A stretch of 60,000 bases of DNA from Liolophura sinensis (GCF_032854445.1 NC_088297.1:27027915-27087914), one strand, 5' to 3'; counted from the first letter of the stretch, positions 32,507-44,498 are shown. Notes: generated from the letters alone by a model not told the origin. A program made the numbers and translations.

Positions 32507-35500
32507 GTAAGCATGGGTTAAACTAGATAGTCAAATTATAATGAGATGTCCATCTTGATGTATTTTAAACTTTGTAAGAAATCGGAGATGCATGAGCATG
32601 AATCTTGTGTTAAGGCACTTTTGTTTGTAGAAAGGACTAATACAGCAAAGGAAATAAAACCAGAGCAGTGGTGAATGTGTGATTGTTGACAAACAATGTC
32701 ATATGTAAACGAGGAACTTTAGCCTCTTGTCATTTGATCCTAGACTTCGGTCAGTCCACACTGAACGAAGCACTGAAAGTCACTTTAAAGCCAGAAATAG
32801 AAATAAAAATCTTTCTGAATAAATACATAGCATTACATTAAATTGTACCCTGTGCCTCCACCATGTCCATGCCGTTACAGGGCTTGAATTTAGGACGATC
32901 TATTTGATACCCAAGTTGGCTCCTTAGGGTAATAAATTAATAGGGTGTCGTCAAAATTTCCAGAAGCCAAACCAGGAATTAAGGGGCATTTGGCCCCAAA
33001 AGTGCCTTTATGTTCAACTCCGTCTCTTGCTCTACATGTCTCTATGGGCACTATTGTCAAGCTATATGAACTTCAACTAGATGCATTTGGCTGTTTGTTA
33101 CTGATCTGCTGTACAAGTTTTCAGGAGATCTGTTCGGTATTAATACATTGGCTACTACCCTTTTCAAGGATCTACATGTACCGCCCTTGACTTAAGGAAC
33201 TATATCTGTTTTTATACTCACCTTAACAAAGGGGAAAACTTGAATCAACCTGTCTGTAGACATGATTTTGTCCATGCCTCTCCTCCCAAACTACTGCGAT
33301 GATTTTGAAGAAATTTACCCTGCATCTTGCCTATCATCTGAAATTGTGTGTACTTAAGTTTAATGGCAATCAAGTAACTATTTTCATGTGCGTTATGTTA
33401 TGTATGTGCGTTCATATTTTGTCCTTGCAACCCGTCCTGAACTGAATTTATTTCCATGAAACTTAGCGTACATCTCTCCTATCATCTAACCTTGTGAATG
33501 CCTAAGTTTAATTACAGTGAGGTAATTATTTTCATAATTACTCTCGTTGATGTACTTTTTGTGCAGTATTGGATTTTCATGTACACAGATTCTGTTCATG
33601 CAACTCCTGCTAAAGTACTGGTCAATTTCCCTGAAACTTTGTATATATACATACACATCTTTTATATCAGCTATACATTTACATGCTTAAATAATAATGA
33701 TAGTCTCATTATTGTTTTTATGTTTTTATTCTTATATAAGGGGATGGAAAAGGGTTATTTAGGACATTCGGATCGTAATATATTTCAGTATAAATCCACA
33801 TGGTACTACGGAATATATTGCTGTGTACTGTGTCAGAAGCAAATTGCAAGGATCCAATAGTAGTTTACTTGACAGGAAATTTCCCAGGTGGATTAGTCAC
33901 AATTAATGACTATGGTTTCTTGAATTGAATCACTTGAGTACTGCCAAATGCTAACAGCTTTAGATAGAGGAATTGATACATGCTATCAAGGGAGGTAAAT
34001 CCTTGAAACAAGCTGTAACCTGTATACATGTATTATGAAAATGGAGACTAACTACATGTATAAGTGACCCTGACCTGGTATTTCAGTTTCCGTGAGATTG
34101 TGCCTGAGAGTTATGAGGACATCTTCATGGATGAGATGGGACTGGACCTGGTGGTGTTCCGTGGCCTCACCAACAGAACCAAACACTGCAAGATGAGAAC
34201 TCTGGACTTCAGGGGATGCAAACTCAGTGAGCATCTGTGTTCAGTTTTGTACATGTAAATATTAATGTAAAGTGTTGAAGTTTGGTTAACTATTATCAGG
34301 ATTACTCTTTTTCACTTAACGTTTAGCATTTCTGAAGTGAGACATTTTACTTTGGTTGATTCTGGTTTATTCTGGTTTATACTGGTTTATACTGGTTTAC
34401 TCTGGTTGATTCGTTCAACATATACAGGCGCTAAATGGACTTTTGTGAAGTTTGATTAATTTTTTATTAGAAAGACTTAAGCACAGCCTCCAAAGTGTCA
34501 TTTTAAGGCATTTGTGTGCTTCTGAAAGTGGATTTTTACCTACTAAACCGTAGGTTATGTCTATATGTATGCTGGAGTACCAAACTTAAGGTGAAATGCG
34601 GTATTTGGTGAAGTTTGTAAATTGGGTATTACCATAAGGATCTCCTGTCGATTTTTTAAATCAGTAAACTTACAAACTGTATGTGTATATGTAGTCAAAG
34701 TTTGCTTCGTTTTGCTTCTGTGAAACATTTGTACTATTTCAGTTTAATCATTTGTTGAATGTACTACACAGTGAGTGTTCAGTTGTAATACATCAAATGC
34801 TCTCTTGATTTTGGCATGATGATCCCTACACTGTCATTTTGTTCTTGATGCAATTATCTCTTGTTGCAAACACAATGTACCCCTCTATACACAATGTTTA
34901 CTTGATGACACAATGTTCCCTGTTATACACAATGTTTGGTGTGTTCCCCTCTATACACAATTTTTAATTGTGTGCAGACACAATGTTTCCTTCTATACAC
35001 AGTTTACTTGTTGCAGACACAATGTTGCCTTCTATACATAATGTTTACTTGTTGCATACACAATGTTCCTGCTATACACAATGTTTACTTGTTGCAGACA
35101 CAATGTTCCCTTCTTTTGGGACACAGTGCTTACTTGGTTCAGAGAGAGTGTTTTCTTCTATGGAAACACACCATTTACTGCAGACAGCGAACTCTTCTGT
35201 AGAGACACAATGTTCTCTTCTATATAGATGTACCCCTTTCTTGCTGCAGACTGTACTCTTCTGTAGAGACACACTATTTACTTGCTGCTGACTGTGTACT
35301 CTTCTGAAGAGACACACCATTTACTTGGTGCAGACTGTATACCCTTCTGTAGGGACGCAATGTTCTCTTCTATACAGACGCACTGTTTACTTGCTGCAGG
35401 CAGTGTACTCTTCTATTGCAGATAGTGTACTTTTCTGTAGAGAAACAATGCTCTCTTCTGTAGACATGCACCGTTTCCTTGCTCCAGGCAATGTACTCTT

Positions 35501-38500
35501 CTGTAGAGACACAATGTTCTCTTCTATGGAGACACACCATTTCCTTGCTGCAGGGAGTGTACTCTTCTGTAGGGACGCAATGTTCTCTTCTATAGAAACA
35601 CACCATTTACTTGCTGCAGGCAGTGTACTCATCTGTAGAGACAGCGTTCTCTTCTATAGAGACACATCTTTTACTTGCAGCAGACAGTGTACTCTTCTGT
35701 AGAGACACAATGTTCTCTTCTATTGCAGATAGTGTACTCTTCTGTAGAGAAACAGTGTTCTCCTTTATAGAAACACACTGTTTACTTGCTGCAGACAGAG
35801 AGCTCTTCTGAAGAGACACATTGTTCTCTTCTATAGAGACACACCGTTTCCTTGCTGCAGGCAGTGTACACTCCTTTAGAGACACAATGTTCTCTTCTAA
35901 AGAGACACACCGTTTCCTTGTTGCAGGGAATGTACTCTTCTGTAGGGACGCAATGTTCTCTTCTATAGAGACGCACCGTTTACCTGCTGCAGGGAGTGTA
36001 CTCTTCTGTAGCGACACAGTGTTCTCTTCTATAGAAACACACCGTTTACTTGCTGGAGGCAGTGTACTCTTCTGTAGAGAGAGTGTTCTCTTCTATAGAG
36101 ACAGACCCTTTACTTGCAGCAGACAGTGCACTCTTCTGTAGAGACACAATGTTCTCTTCTATTGCAGATAGTGTACTCTTCTGTAGAGAAACAATGTTCT
36201 CTTTTATAAAAACACACTGTTTCCTTGCTGCAGACAGAGAGCTCTTCTGTAGAGACACAATGTTCTCTTCTATAGAGACACACTGTTAACTTGTTGCAGA
36301 CAGTGAACTCTTCTATAGAGACACACTGTCCTCTTTTGTAGAGACACAGCATTGACTTGCTGCAGGCAGTGTGCCGTGCTGTAGAGAGACAATGTTCTCT
36401 CTTTCAAGATACAATGTTTTATCCTATCGAGAGACAGTGTTTTCTTGCTCCAGGTCTTCTCTCCGAAACTTATGGTGACACAACATTTAATTATTTGCAG
36501 ACAAAATGTCTGGGAGACCGACCACGATGGCTCCTTTGATAGAGCATCTGCTTCTGGGACGGTAGATCCAGAGTGAAATATAGAAAACTGTTATATGAAT
36601 AGTACTTATAGCTGCGTCGCTAGGTGCTCAGCACGGAGAGGATGCAAAAAGGAAACAGGACTGGTTTGCCAGGTGTTATTACCATGTGACTGGATGTGGG
36701 TGTCCTGTTTCCTCTGTCAGCAGCAACATTTTGGACAAGAGGACACAGTATATATACACACACACTGAATGACTCCTCGTTGTGAAAATTTTTTATGTAC
36801 AGCATAAAACCCCAAGCATATATGCATGCAAACATACTATAGTGATACAAGTTTTACTTACATTTGCACAATATCCTGTGCTACAGGGACACAATGTTTT
36901 CATGTTGCAGACACAGTGTTTTCTTGTAGCAGACACAATGTTTTCTTGTTGCAGGCAAGGTCTTCTGTGCTACAGCAACACAATGTTTTCTTGTTGCAAG
37001 CACAATGTTTTCGTGTTGTAGGCACAATGTTTAATTTTGCAGACACGGTCTTCTGTGCTACAGCAACACAGTGTTTTCTTGTTGCAAGCACAATATTTAT
37101 GTGTTGCAGACACAATGTTTTCTTGTTGCAGATACAGTCTTCTGTGCTACAGCAACCCAATGCTTTCTTGTTGTAGACACGTTCTTCTGTGCTGCGACAG
37201 CACAATGTTTTCTTGTTGCAAGCACAATGTTTTCTTGTTGCAGACACAATGTTGACTTGTTGCAGACACGTTCTTCTGTGCTGCGGCAACACAATGTTGT
37301 CTTGTTGCAAGCACAATGTATTCATGTTGCAGAAACAGTGTTGACTTGTGTTGCAGACTCAATGTTTTCTTGTTGCAGACACGATGTTCACCAAACTGAT
37401 TGTTCAGATGTGGCCTCTCCTCTCGCTGAAGAAATCACAACTGAACCCCAAAAAATTATCTGCAGTTGTGGCAAAAGTGGCGGGAGTGAGTTGTAAGTCA
37501 GACAGAAAACTGAACTTAATTAATGTCACATGTTCAAAGGGATACAGTAGATGCGAGACGAAAATGGATTGCTGAGATTTTGAGCAATGTGTAAAACTTC
37601 CATGCAACAAAAAGGGAGTTTTGAGTTTTTGTCGTTACAGGTAAAAAATTAACACTGTGTTTTATGACCTTTCAAAAATGTTAAGCAACTATTTTTTGTA
37701 TCACATTTAGTATAAAATAAAGGTCTGAAAGTTGTTTCACAAAAGTTATTTTGAGTACACAAGCAGTGGATAAAGTTGAGTAGGGAAGATGAAAAAAGAT
37801 GTGATCTCTACTACCGGATTGGTGTGACAGGTGATGGGTAAAATTCTGTCAAAATTAAGTAAATTAAGGCTTCCTAACATCTTAGGCTCATTATACAGTA
37901 GAACTGTCTTCACCTCGCATGTATGAAGTAGGGAGAGGTATTGTGAGGGGAGAGAAAAGTGTCGGTGTTGGTGTGCGGTTAAGCATTTTTTAAGGTCCTG
38001 TATATAGGGCTCTCATCCATGGATTGAAGGTTAAGCTGTTTTTTAAACTCCCTTTTCTAAAATATGGTGTACAAATTTACATACTTGGATGCCAGGTTAA
38101 GCCTTTTCTTTTAGCTCTTGTATATTGGTCTCTCATACATGGGTTAAAGGTCAAGCTTTTTTTAGCTCCCAGACCTAGTGTCATCATCATATGACTGAAA
38201 AATTGTTGACTACGACGTTAAACCCCAAGCACTCACTCACTCACCCAGACCTATTGTAAGGTATGGTATGTAAATGTACATACATGGATGGAAGGTTAAG
38301 CTTTTTTTTTAGCTCCCAGACCTACTGTAAGGTATGGTATGTAAATGTACATACATGGATGGAAGGTTAAGCTTTTTTTAGCTCCCAGACCTACTGTAAG
38401 GTATGGTATGTAAATGTACATACATGGATGGAAGGTTAAGCTTTTTTTAGCTCCCAGACCTACTGTAAGGTATGGTATGTAAATGTACATACATGGATGG

Positions 38501-41500
38501 AAGGTTAAACTTTTTTTTTAGCTCCCAGACCTACTGTAAGGTATGGTATGTAAATGTACATACATGGATGGAAGGTTAAGCTTTTTTTAGCTCCCAGACC
38601 TTGTGTAAGGTATGGTATGTAAATGTACATACATGGATGGAAGGTTAAGCTTTCTTTTTTAGCTCCCAGACCTACTGTAAGGTATGGTATGTAAATGTAC
38701 ATACATGGATGGAAGGTTAAGCTTTCTTTTTTAGCTCCCAGACCTTGTGTAAGGTATGGTATGTAAATGTACATACATGGATGGAAGGTTAAGCTTTTTT
38801 TTTTTAACTCCCAGACCTACTGTAAGGTATGGTATGTAAATGTACATACATGGATGGAAGGTTAAGCTTCTTTTTTTTTTTTAGCTCCCTAGTGCATTAA
38901 AGGAATATTCGGTGAATGTTCATATTCGGATGGAAAGTTAAGCTGTTTTTGCCTTAGCTGCTGTATAACAGGCACTCATACATAGATTGAAGGTTAAACT
39001 TTTTATGGGTCTATTGGTTAGACTTGGCAGAGGCCTATTATAGAGGCATGAAGAAATGTGAAGAAATTGCTGGAAGTAGTTTCACTGAAGTACACCATAT
39101 CAGTCAGCTTAAGGAAATAGACAGTATAATAGACTGGGTGCAACCAGGTGCCTCTCACCAATGCGGTCGCTGTGAGTGCTGGTGTCCGTTCTAGCCATAC
39201 ATGGGAATGTTTGCCAGCAACCTGCGGATGTTCGTATAAGTGAAATATGCTTGAGTACAATATAACACACCAATCAGGTAAATAAATAAGTGCCCTGCGG
39301 CTATTTCAGGAATGCAAGTTTTTGGCTTCAATCCAGATTGAAAGTTTAATAACTGGTGTACATGCTTGATTAATTTTGTTTGAAGAGTTGTTTTTATGGT
39401 CGATGTGACTCTGTCATTGTTTTTACACTTGGTGTTTTGGTATCAAATTCTACTCCTTTTTTTTTGTTTTGATTTTTTTGTTTTTAGGTGTTGTTGCTTG
39501 TCGATTAACAGAAGAAATTTTGCCTCGAATCCTCAAAGATTTGCTGAGTCATGACATGGTTAAGAGTCCCAGTTTCTCCATAAAAATTCCCAAAGGTATA
39601 GTTAAAACATTGAATGTTAATCTGTATAATTAATGAAATGTGTAATATAACCTTGCAGGACTCCAGGGCCCACTTTCACAAAATGTTGTGTAATAAATTT
39701 CCGTAACTTCCCTTGTAAATGACCTTGACATCGCCTTAAGCCACTATGACCTAGACAATGTCTTGTGCGAGAAAAGGCACGAGAAATACGATGTAGTTTT
39801 GTAAAAGTGGCTCCTGAACCTGTGATACTACCAACGGTGAAAGTGACCCCTGAACCTGTGATAGTACCAACGGTGAAAGTGACCCCTGAACCTGTGATAC
39901 TACCAACATGGTACTGAGTCAGTCATTCATTCAGTTGACCAGAAACATTAGGTTTTTGTTCAGTACACCTGTGATAGTACCAACGGTGAAAGTGACCTCA
40001 GAACCTGTGATAGTACCAACGGTGAAAGTGACCCCTGAACCTGTAATAGTACCAACGGTGAAAGTGACCCCTGAACCTGTGATAGTACCAACGGTGAAAG
40101 TGACCCCTGAACCTGTGATAGTACCGACATGGTACTGAGTCAGTCATTCATTCAGTTGACCAGAAACATTAGGTTTTTGTTCAGTACACCTGTGATAGTA
40201 CCAACGGTGAAAGTGACCCCTGAACCTGTGATAGTACCAACGGTGAAAGTGACCCCTGAACCTGTGATAGTACCGACATGGTACTGAGTCAGTCATTCAT
40301 TCAGTTGACCAGAAACATGATTTTTTTGTTCAGTACACCTGTTGACAGTTCAACACACATGAGCAAAGTTATAAGTTGTGTTCCTTTGAACAAGTAAAAT
40401 TTTGTATTTCCTATCTCTACTACATCATTCTTGCTGAAAATGAACTATAAATTCGTCCCTAGGTAATTTTAAAGGGAAACTTCAAGTGGCAAGGAATTTG
40501 TTTTGAAAATATAATCAGAACCGAAAGTCAGATATACATGTAATTATGAAATTATGGTTAAAAGTTGAATATCTCTGATAATTCCTGTGTTCCTGGTCAT
40601 TTCACGAAACTGTCAATTGGTGTAGTATTCTCTCTGATAGAAAAAATGGATCAACATCACAAGGCTGTTAAGGTTTTCAGGTTTGAAATTATTTGAAAGT
40701 CACATTTTATGTGGTCTTTACGAAATACACATTGAGCTGTCTGTGAGAAAGGTTGTCAGTGACTTGTCAAAGTACATTTCCCTGTTCCCATGAAACTTAA
40801 AGAAGTGAGATATTTGTGAGTTCCTCATGAAACACTGATCACTGAATCATTACTGGGTGTTTTCTGCAACGGCAGCAGATTGGGAATTGTTATTAATTGT
40901 GGATGTGGGTGAAGTGGAAGTCTCTGTGATGTAGGACACTGTCCACCTGGTATGATGATTCCGGGAGCAACAAAACAAAGAAATTGGATAAATGTCTGCG
41001 GCCACTGTCACAAGACTTTGTAGTAAAATCAGTTATTCGTATCTTTTCTGATAAATCATGTGGCCTGTTGGCACTGTAAGCCAGACAGCATCTTTTATGA
41101 AAAAAGTTATGTGAAATGTGACTTAAGAAGTTTTGTGAAAGCGGCCCCAAAACTTTATGAATGAATATTTTTTTTTTTTTTTAATCTAAAGGAGAAAAGC
41201 TTCAAGTGAAGATTGACAACGTTACCTTGACGACAAACAACACATTTTTCATGGATTACCTCATTTCCAACTGCCTAAGGGAGATAACTCCCCTTGTGGT
41301 TATTGTCTCAAATATCACAATAAGGTAAGATTAAACTGATATACTGCAACCCTTCTGACTTTTTGTGATATCTGGTCTGCTCCTTATAGTGACTGTAACA
41401 GGAATATATATAGTTGTTCCTTTCTCAAATGGTTACTTCACATAATGAACTACATGCACTTGCCTTTTCTTTTCAAAATGTAAATGAGAAATGTAATTTT

Positions 41501-44111
41501 CATCATTCTGCACTACTAGGTGACACACTGGCATGGGCAAGATGATCCTTAAAAGGTGGCTTTGTTCATTATGGTATTAATATCTGTTTAAAATTTTCTC
41601 AAAATTTCAACAAGCATTTGTTATTAACAATTGTCAAAGATAGAAAAAAATTGATATTTAATAGTTGTCCAAGGTTTGTAAAAATTTCACAGTTAACAAA
41701 GAATGAAACTGTGAAATTTAAAGAAAAGGAAATGCAATAATTCTCATTAATGCCCATAGCCAGGATTTGATATGAACATGGGTCAGTCACTGTACATGTA
41801 TCCAGTTTTGGTTTAAGTTTCCTAGTAATATGGGTACATTAAAGAAATACGTAGCATACAGTCTTGAGCATTTGGCTAGCTGTATTTCAGAAGCCAACTG
41901 CTTCTGTGGCCTAATCGTCAGAGCGTCCACCTCAAAGTCATGGGACCCAGGATCAAACCCGGGTCGGGTCATACCAAAGACGTTAAAAATGACACTTGTT
42001 GCTGCCTCGCAACAGGAATGGTTGGCTCAGTGTCAGTATAATGTGATTGGATAGGGTGTCATGTCTGGTGTCATCAGCATGATACTTTAGTGGCGACAGT
42101 ACTTTGGTGACATGGACCCACCCTGCCTTGAGAAGACAGAATATATGCAGACACCCTTAATGACTCCTCATCGTCATGTGACTGAAAATTGTTAAGTATG
42201 ATGTTAAACCCAAAGCATTCATTTGTTCATTTGTCCAGAAGGTGATAATCTGTCATTTGTAAGGGTAGACAGTGGCCAAATGAAGGCAGTTTGTTGCTGC
42301 TGAGTGACCTCCCCTGTGTGATGTGTTGCTTGCTTACTGAGATCCTGTATTATGACTTATCTTCCCTTACTTTGTGTGTTTCAGGTCTGAGCTGGAGATA
42401 GGGGATCAGATCATGGACTCTCTGGGTCCATTCATAGTGTTGAGAGGTCAAGAGGTTAATGTAAGCCATACAAATCTAGACAGTTTTGCTCGTCACATTG
42501 CTCGTCTTATGCATTGTTCTCTGTTTTTTTTGACTTTGCATACTCTACCATTATTACATGTACCTCTTGACCATTTTGGACCAAACTGAATTGTGAACAG
42601 TTTTCATTAGAGAAAAATACTCAGTAACAAATGTAAATGATTGGAAAATAGATTTTAATGCTGTACAGTATAAAACAGGGCTCGAAATGAACACCTGTCC
42701 AGATGCTTATTTTGCTTCGGACTGCTCCATTAGGATTGATGACTTCTCTGTTCTTCTCTTCTCTGTTTTTTTTGACTTTGCATACTCTACCATTATTACA
42801 TGTACCTCTTGACCATTTTGGACCAAACTGAATTGTGAACAGTTTTCATTAGAGAAAAATACTCAGTAACAAATGTAAATGATTGGAAAATAGATTTTAA
42901 TGCTGTACAGTATAAAACAGGGCTCGAAATGAACACCTGTCCAGATGCTTATTTTGCTTCGGACTGCTCCATTAGGATTGATGACTTCCCTGGGACAGGC
43001 ACTTCAATTTTTTATCAAATTCAACTGTGTATTTCTTACATTGGTAAAAGTGTTCTTTTCTCTTTTTATGGACAAGCGTTCGGTAAATAGAGCCTGTTCT
43101 TGGGACAGTGTGCTGGAAAGTTTAATAATTTGTACCCATATAACTACATGTAGTTAAATGGGTACAAAACAAAAACAGTATATGAATCAGAAGAAAGTCG
43201 GAAATCATTGAAAGTGAAAAGTTAATTGATGAATTCTTTTTTAAGATTGATGCATATTAAAATCTTTTTTTTTTTAAAGTGTTTTTTTCTTGATATTTTC
43301 ACAGACTCTTGAGGGTATTTGCCTAGAGCAGTTAGAAGAGGGTATTTTCTTCATAGTGTCTTCAGACATTAAGAAGTTTTCACGCATTCGTGCGCTTGAC
43401 CTGCAGGACTGTAGTATATATTTACAGCAGGGTCGGACGCGAAGTCGAGCTTCAGGAAGGATGCAGATCACTAGTGCTTTCACCAACTTCCAGAACCTGA
43501 CTCGGTTGGACATTAGCAGGAATTACATCGTAGGATGCTTGGGAGAAATCCTTGATGCTCTGCGCACCCCGCTTTCTTTTCTCAGTCTCCATGGTTGTGA
43601 TCTAAATGAGAGTGATCTGGACGCATTGACGAAATCGCCGCACGCTCAGTCGCTGCGGGAGCTCTACCTGAGCAAACTCTGTCAAATCTCCATCTCAAAC
43701 TTCGACCGGATCTCGCCGGCGTACCTGCTGAAAATCACACAGCATTTCCCACGTCTTACACTCCTGAACCTCTCGCAGAACTACATCCCGGTCTCGTCCA
43801 TCCCAGAATTCTCACACATCCTGTTGACTCACCTCAAGCAGCTGAAGGGCATTGACCTCAGTTGTAACTTCTCCTCAGAAAACCTGCTGGAGATCATCCG
43901 TGCCTGCGCAAAGGTGCGCACCATGCAGTGGATCCGTGTCACTTACATCCTGAACATTATGGAGGAGCTAGGCATTGTTGAGGCTGACCACAACATGGCT
44001 GTCATGGAGACCAAAATCGTGGATATGCTCAAGGGTATGTGTCGCGATGACATCAGGGTTAAGGTCGTGCGGCTGACCTATGCTGCACTGTTCAGTATCA
44101 TCGACTTTTAA
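32240..44111 (+). CDS. LRRC14-like: LRRC14/PRAME-family leucine-rich-repeat protein
   Basis: Six coding exons (32240..32506, 34087..34226, 39488..39595, 41192..41324, 42385..42460, 43305..44111) join in phase to 506 residues from ATG 32250, close to the ~490 of vertebrate LRRC14. The N-terminal part (ELAMTVIPAHLAHPLL, ITNIVASWPLD-like) and FREIVPESY match the family pattern. The last exon carries LRRs such as LTRLDISRNYIVG, LSFLSLHGCDLNESDLDAL and LTLLNLSQNYIP, plus TKSPHAQSLRELYLS. In vertebrates LRRC14 is a cytoplasmic regulator of NF-kB signalling and PRAME is its expanded relative; a similar role here is inference. The 5' exon is non-coding and not securely found. Introns are filled with minisatellites. 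Confidence 0.87.
32507..34086. other. intron 1 of the LRRC14-like gene
   Basis: Unique-looking AT-rich sequence with no recognised element. Confidence 0.5.
34087..34226 (+). CDS. LRRC14-like: LRRC14-like exon 2
   Basis: 140 nt, acceptor CTGGTATTTCAG, donor CTCA/GTGAGC, phase 2 to 1. Encodes FREIVPESYEDIFMDEMGLD and then KMRTLDFRGCKLS, the start of the LRR region. Confidence 0.88.
34860..36440. repeat. ~67-bp minisatellite in LRRC14-like intron 2
   Basis: More than 20 units with CTCTTCTGTAGAGACACAAT, GTTCTCTTCTATAGAGACAC, TTTACTTGCTGCAGGCAGTG. The early part (34860-35110) has shorter ACAATGTTTACTTGTTGCAG units. It gives many spurious frames on both strands. Confidence 0.92.
36519..36830 (+). 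mobile_element. degenerate SINE, tRNA head
   Basis: ATGGCTCCTTTGATAGAGCA then CTTCTGGGACGGTAGATCCA resembles the SINE-B head. TGAATGACTCCTCGTTGTG resembles the 3' region of the SINE at 41895. Confidence 0.5.
36880..37395. repeat. ~20-bp minisatellite in LRRC14-like intron 2
   Basis: Array of CACAATGTTTTCTTGTTGCA with interspersed ACGGTCTTCTGTGCTACAGC blocks. Related to the preceding array, probably by common descent. Confidence 0.9.
38177..38243 (+). mobile_element. 67-bp SINE tail-B insertion inside a satellite
   Basis: CATCATATGACTGAAAAATT, GTTGACTACGACGTTAAACC, CCAAGCACTCACTCAC, flanked by CCCAGACCT at 38168-38176 and 38244-38252. Both flanks belong to the satellite unit. Confidence 0.8.
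38255..38890. repeat. ~67-71-bp satellite in LRRC14-like intron 2
   Basis: About nine near-identical units: GCTCCCAGACCTACTGTAAG, GTATGGTATGTAAATGTACA, TACATGGATGGAAGGTTAAG, then a variable T-tract. A diverged unit begins at 37980. Copies are very uniform, suggesting recent amplification. Confidence 0.93.
39148..39287 (+). mobile_element. SINE-A fragment
   Basis: CAGGTGCCTCTCACCAATGC, GGTCGCTGTGAGTGCTGG, GCCAGCAACCTGCGGATG, AGTGAAATATGCTTGAGTAC. An internal deletion joins the middle to the tail. Confidence 0.8.
39488..39595 (+). CDS. LRRC14-like: LRRC14-like exon 3
   Basis: 108 nt, acceptor TTTTTTGTTTTTAG, donor AAAG/GTATAG, phase 1 to 1. Encodes VVACRLTEEILPRILKDLLS and SPSFSIKIPK. Confidence 0.8.
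39664..39816. mobile_element. MITE, 153 bp, with CAGGRSCCACTTT ends
   Basis: Left end CAGGGCCCACTTTCACAAAA, right end (complement) CAGGAGCCACTTTTACAAAA. It borders the 36-bp satellite, whose unit copies the right terminus plus flank. Confidence 0.75.
39817..40345. repeat. 36-bp satellite with higher-order structure
   Basis: Unit CCTGTGATAGTACCAACGGT, GAAAGTGACCCCTGAA repeated in blocks. Blocks are separated by a ~67-bp spacer (ACATGGTACTGAGTCAGTCA, TTCAGTTGACCAGAAACAT) that occurs three times at about 39905, 40130 and 40275. Confidence 0.92.
41192..41324 (+). CDS. LRRC14-like: LRRC14-like exon 4
   Basis: 133 nt after a poly-T tract and CTAAAG, donor AAG/GTAAGA, phase 1 to 2. Encodes EKLQVKIDNVTLTTNNTFFM, equivalent to the VRVDLRVN block of LRRC14. 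Confidence 0.83.
41895..42232 (+). mobile_element. SINE-C, with tRNA-like head and tail B
   Basis: TCTGTGGCCTAATCGTCAGA, CAGGATCAAACCCGGGTCGG (B box near GGATCAAACCC) and 3' end CATGTGACTGAAAATTGTTA, GTATGATGTTAAACCCAAAG. A third tRNA-SINE family sharing tail B. Confidence 0.75.
42385..42460 (+). CDS. LRRC14-like: LRRC14-like exon 5
   Basis: 76 nt, acceptor TTGTGTGTTTCAG, donor AAT/GTAAGC, phase 2 to 0. Encodes SELEIGDQIMDSLGPFIVLR. Confidence 0.85.
42519..42988. repeat. perfect ~228-bp tandem duplication
   Basis: 42519-42746 and 42761-42988 appear identical by eye, separated by 14 bp (offset 242). Lies in LRRC14-like intron 5; the identity implies a recent event or an assembly artefact. 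Confidence 0.85.
43305..44111 (+). CDS. LRRC14-like: LRRC14-like terminal exon (LRRs)
   Basis: 807 nt, acceptor TTGATATTTTCACAG, phase 0, ends TAA. Carries at least five LRRs and the C-terminal segment VKVVRLTYAALFSIIDF. Its higher GC than its surroundings fits a constrained coding exon. Confidence 0.92.
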   Translation, partial: TLEGICLEQLEEGIFFIVSSDIKKFSRIRALDLQDCSIYLQQGRTRSRASGRMQITSAFTNFQNLTRLDISRNYIVGCLGEILDALRTPLSFLSLHGCDLNESDLDALTKSPHAQSLRELYLSKLCQISISNFDRISPAYLLKITQHFPRLTLLNLSQNYIPVSSIPEFSHILLTHLKQLKGIDLSCNFSSENLLEIIRACAKVRTMQWIRVTYILNIMEELGIVEADHNMAVMETKIVDMLKGMCRDDIRVKVVRLTYAALFSIIDF

Positions 44112-44498
44112 GGCTCATATGAGGTAGAACAGTTACCCTTTATACAGTCTGGCTGACTGGCTTTGTGGTATCAATATCATGGATGTCAGAGGAGTGGATT
44201 CTGAAAAAATTTGTGCTACTCGCGCCAAAAGTTTTGGCCAAAATTAGTTCAAACATGTAATCAAACTGGATCTTTTGATATACTGCCCAAAAGAAAGACA
44301 TCAGCTTGAGAGCATGTGATACTGAAAAAAAAAAAAAAAAAAAAAATCAGTACGTACCTCTTTCAGGCTGGTGAATTTTTTGTTTCATTTAATTTTTGCC
44401 TTCAGTTGAACATGCCCTGCTAAATGTATATGAGGAATACGCCAAAACGGCCATGGTGGTATTTACTGGTATAAATATGTTCATCAGTTAACCTGATA
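44112..44498. other. 3' flank of the LRRC14-like gene
   Basis: Includes an A-run at 44325-44346 and no obvious poly(A) signal close to the stop. AATAAA at 45580 is far. Confidence 0.4.

Noticed and set aside
34936-36539. many frames of 60-140 codons on both strands
   Set aside because: All fall in the ~67-bp minisatellite of the LRRC14-like intron; openness comes from the repeated unit.
36826-37496. cysteine-rich frames (FSCCRHN-like repeats)
   Set aside because: Produced by the TTGTTGCAG minisatellite; both strands give cysteine-rich products and no signal peptide or splice logic is present.
39908-40138. repeat protein with PTVKVTPEPVIV units
   Set aside because: 36-bp satellite is a multiple of three and lies in an intron; the array also contains stop-bearing spacers.
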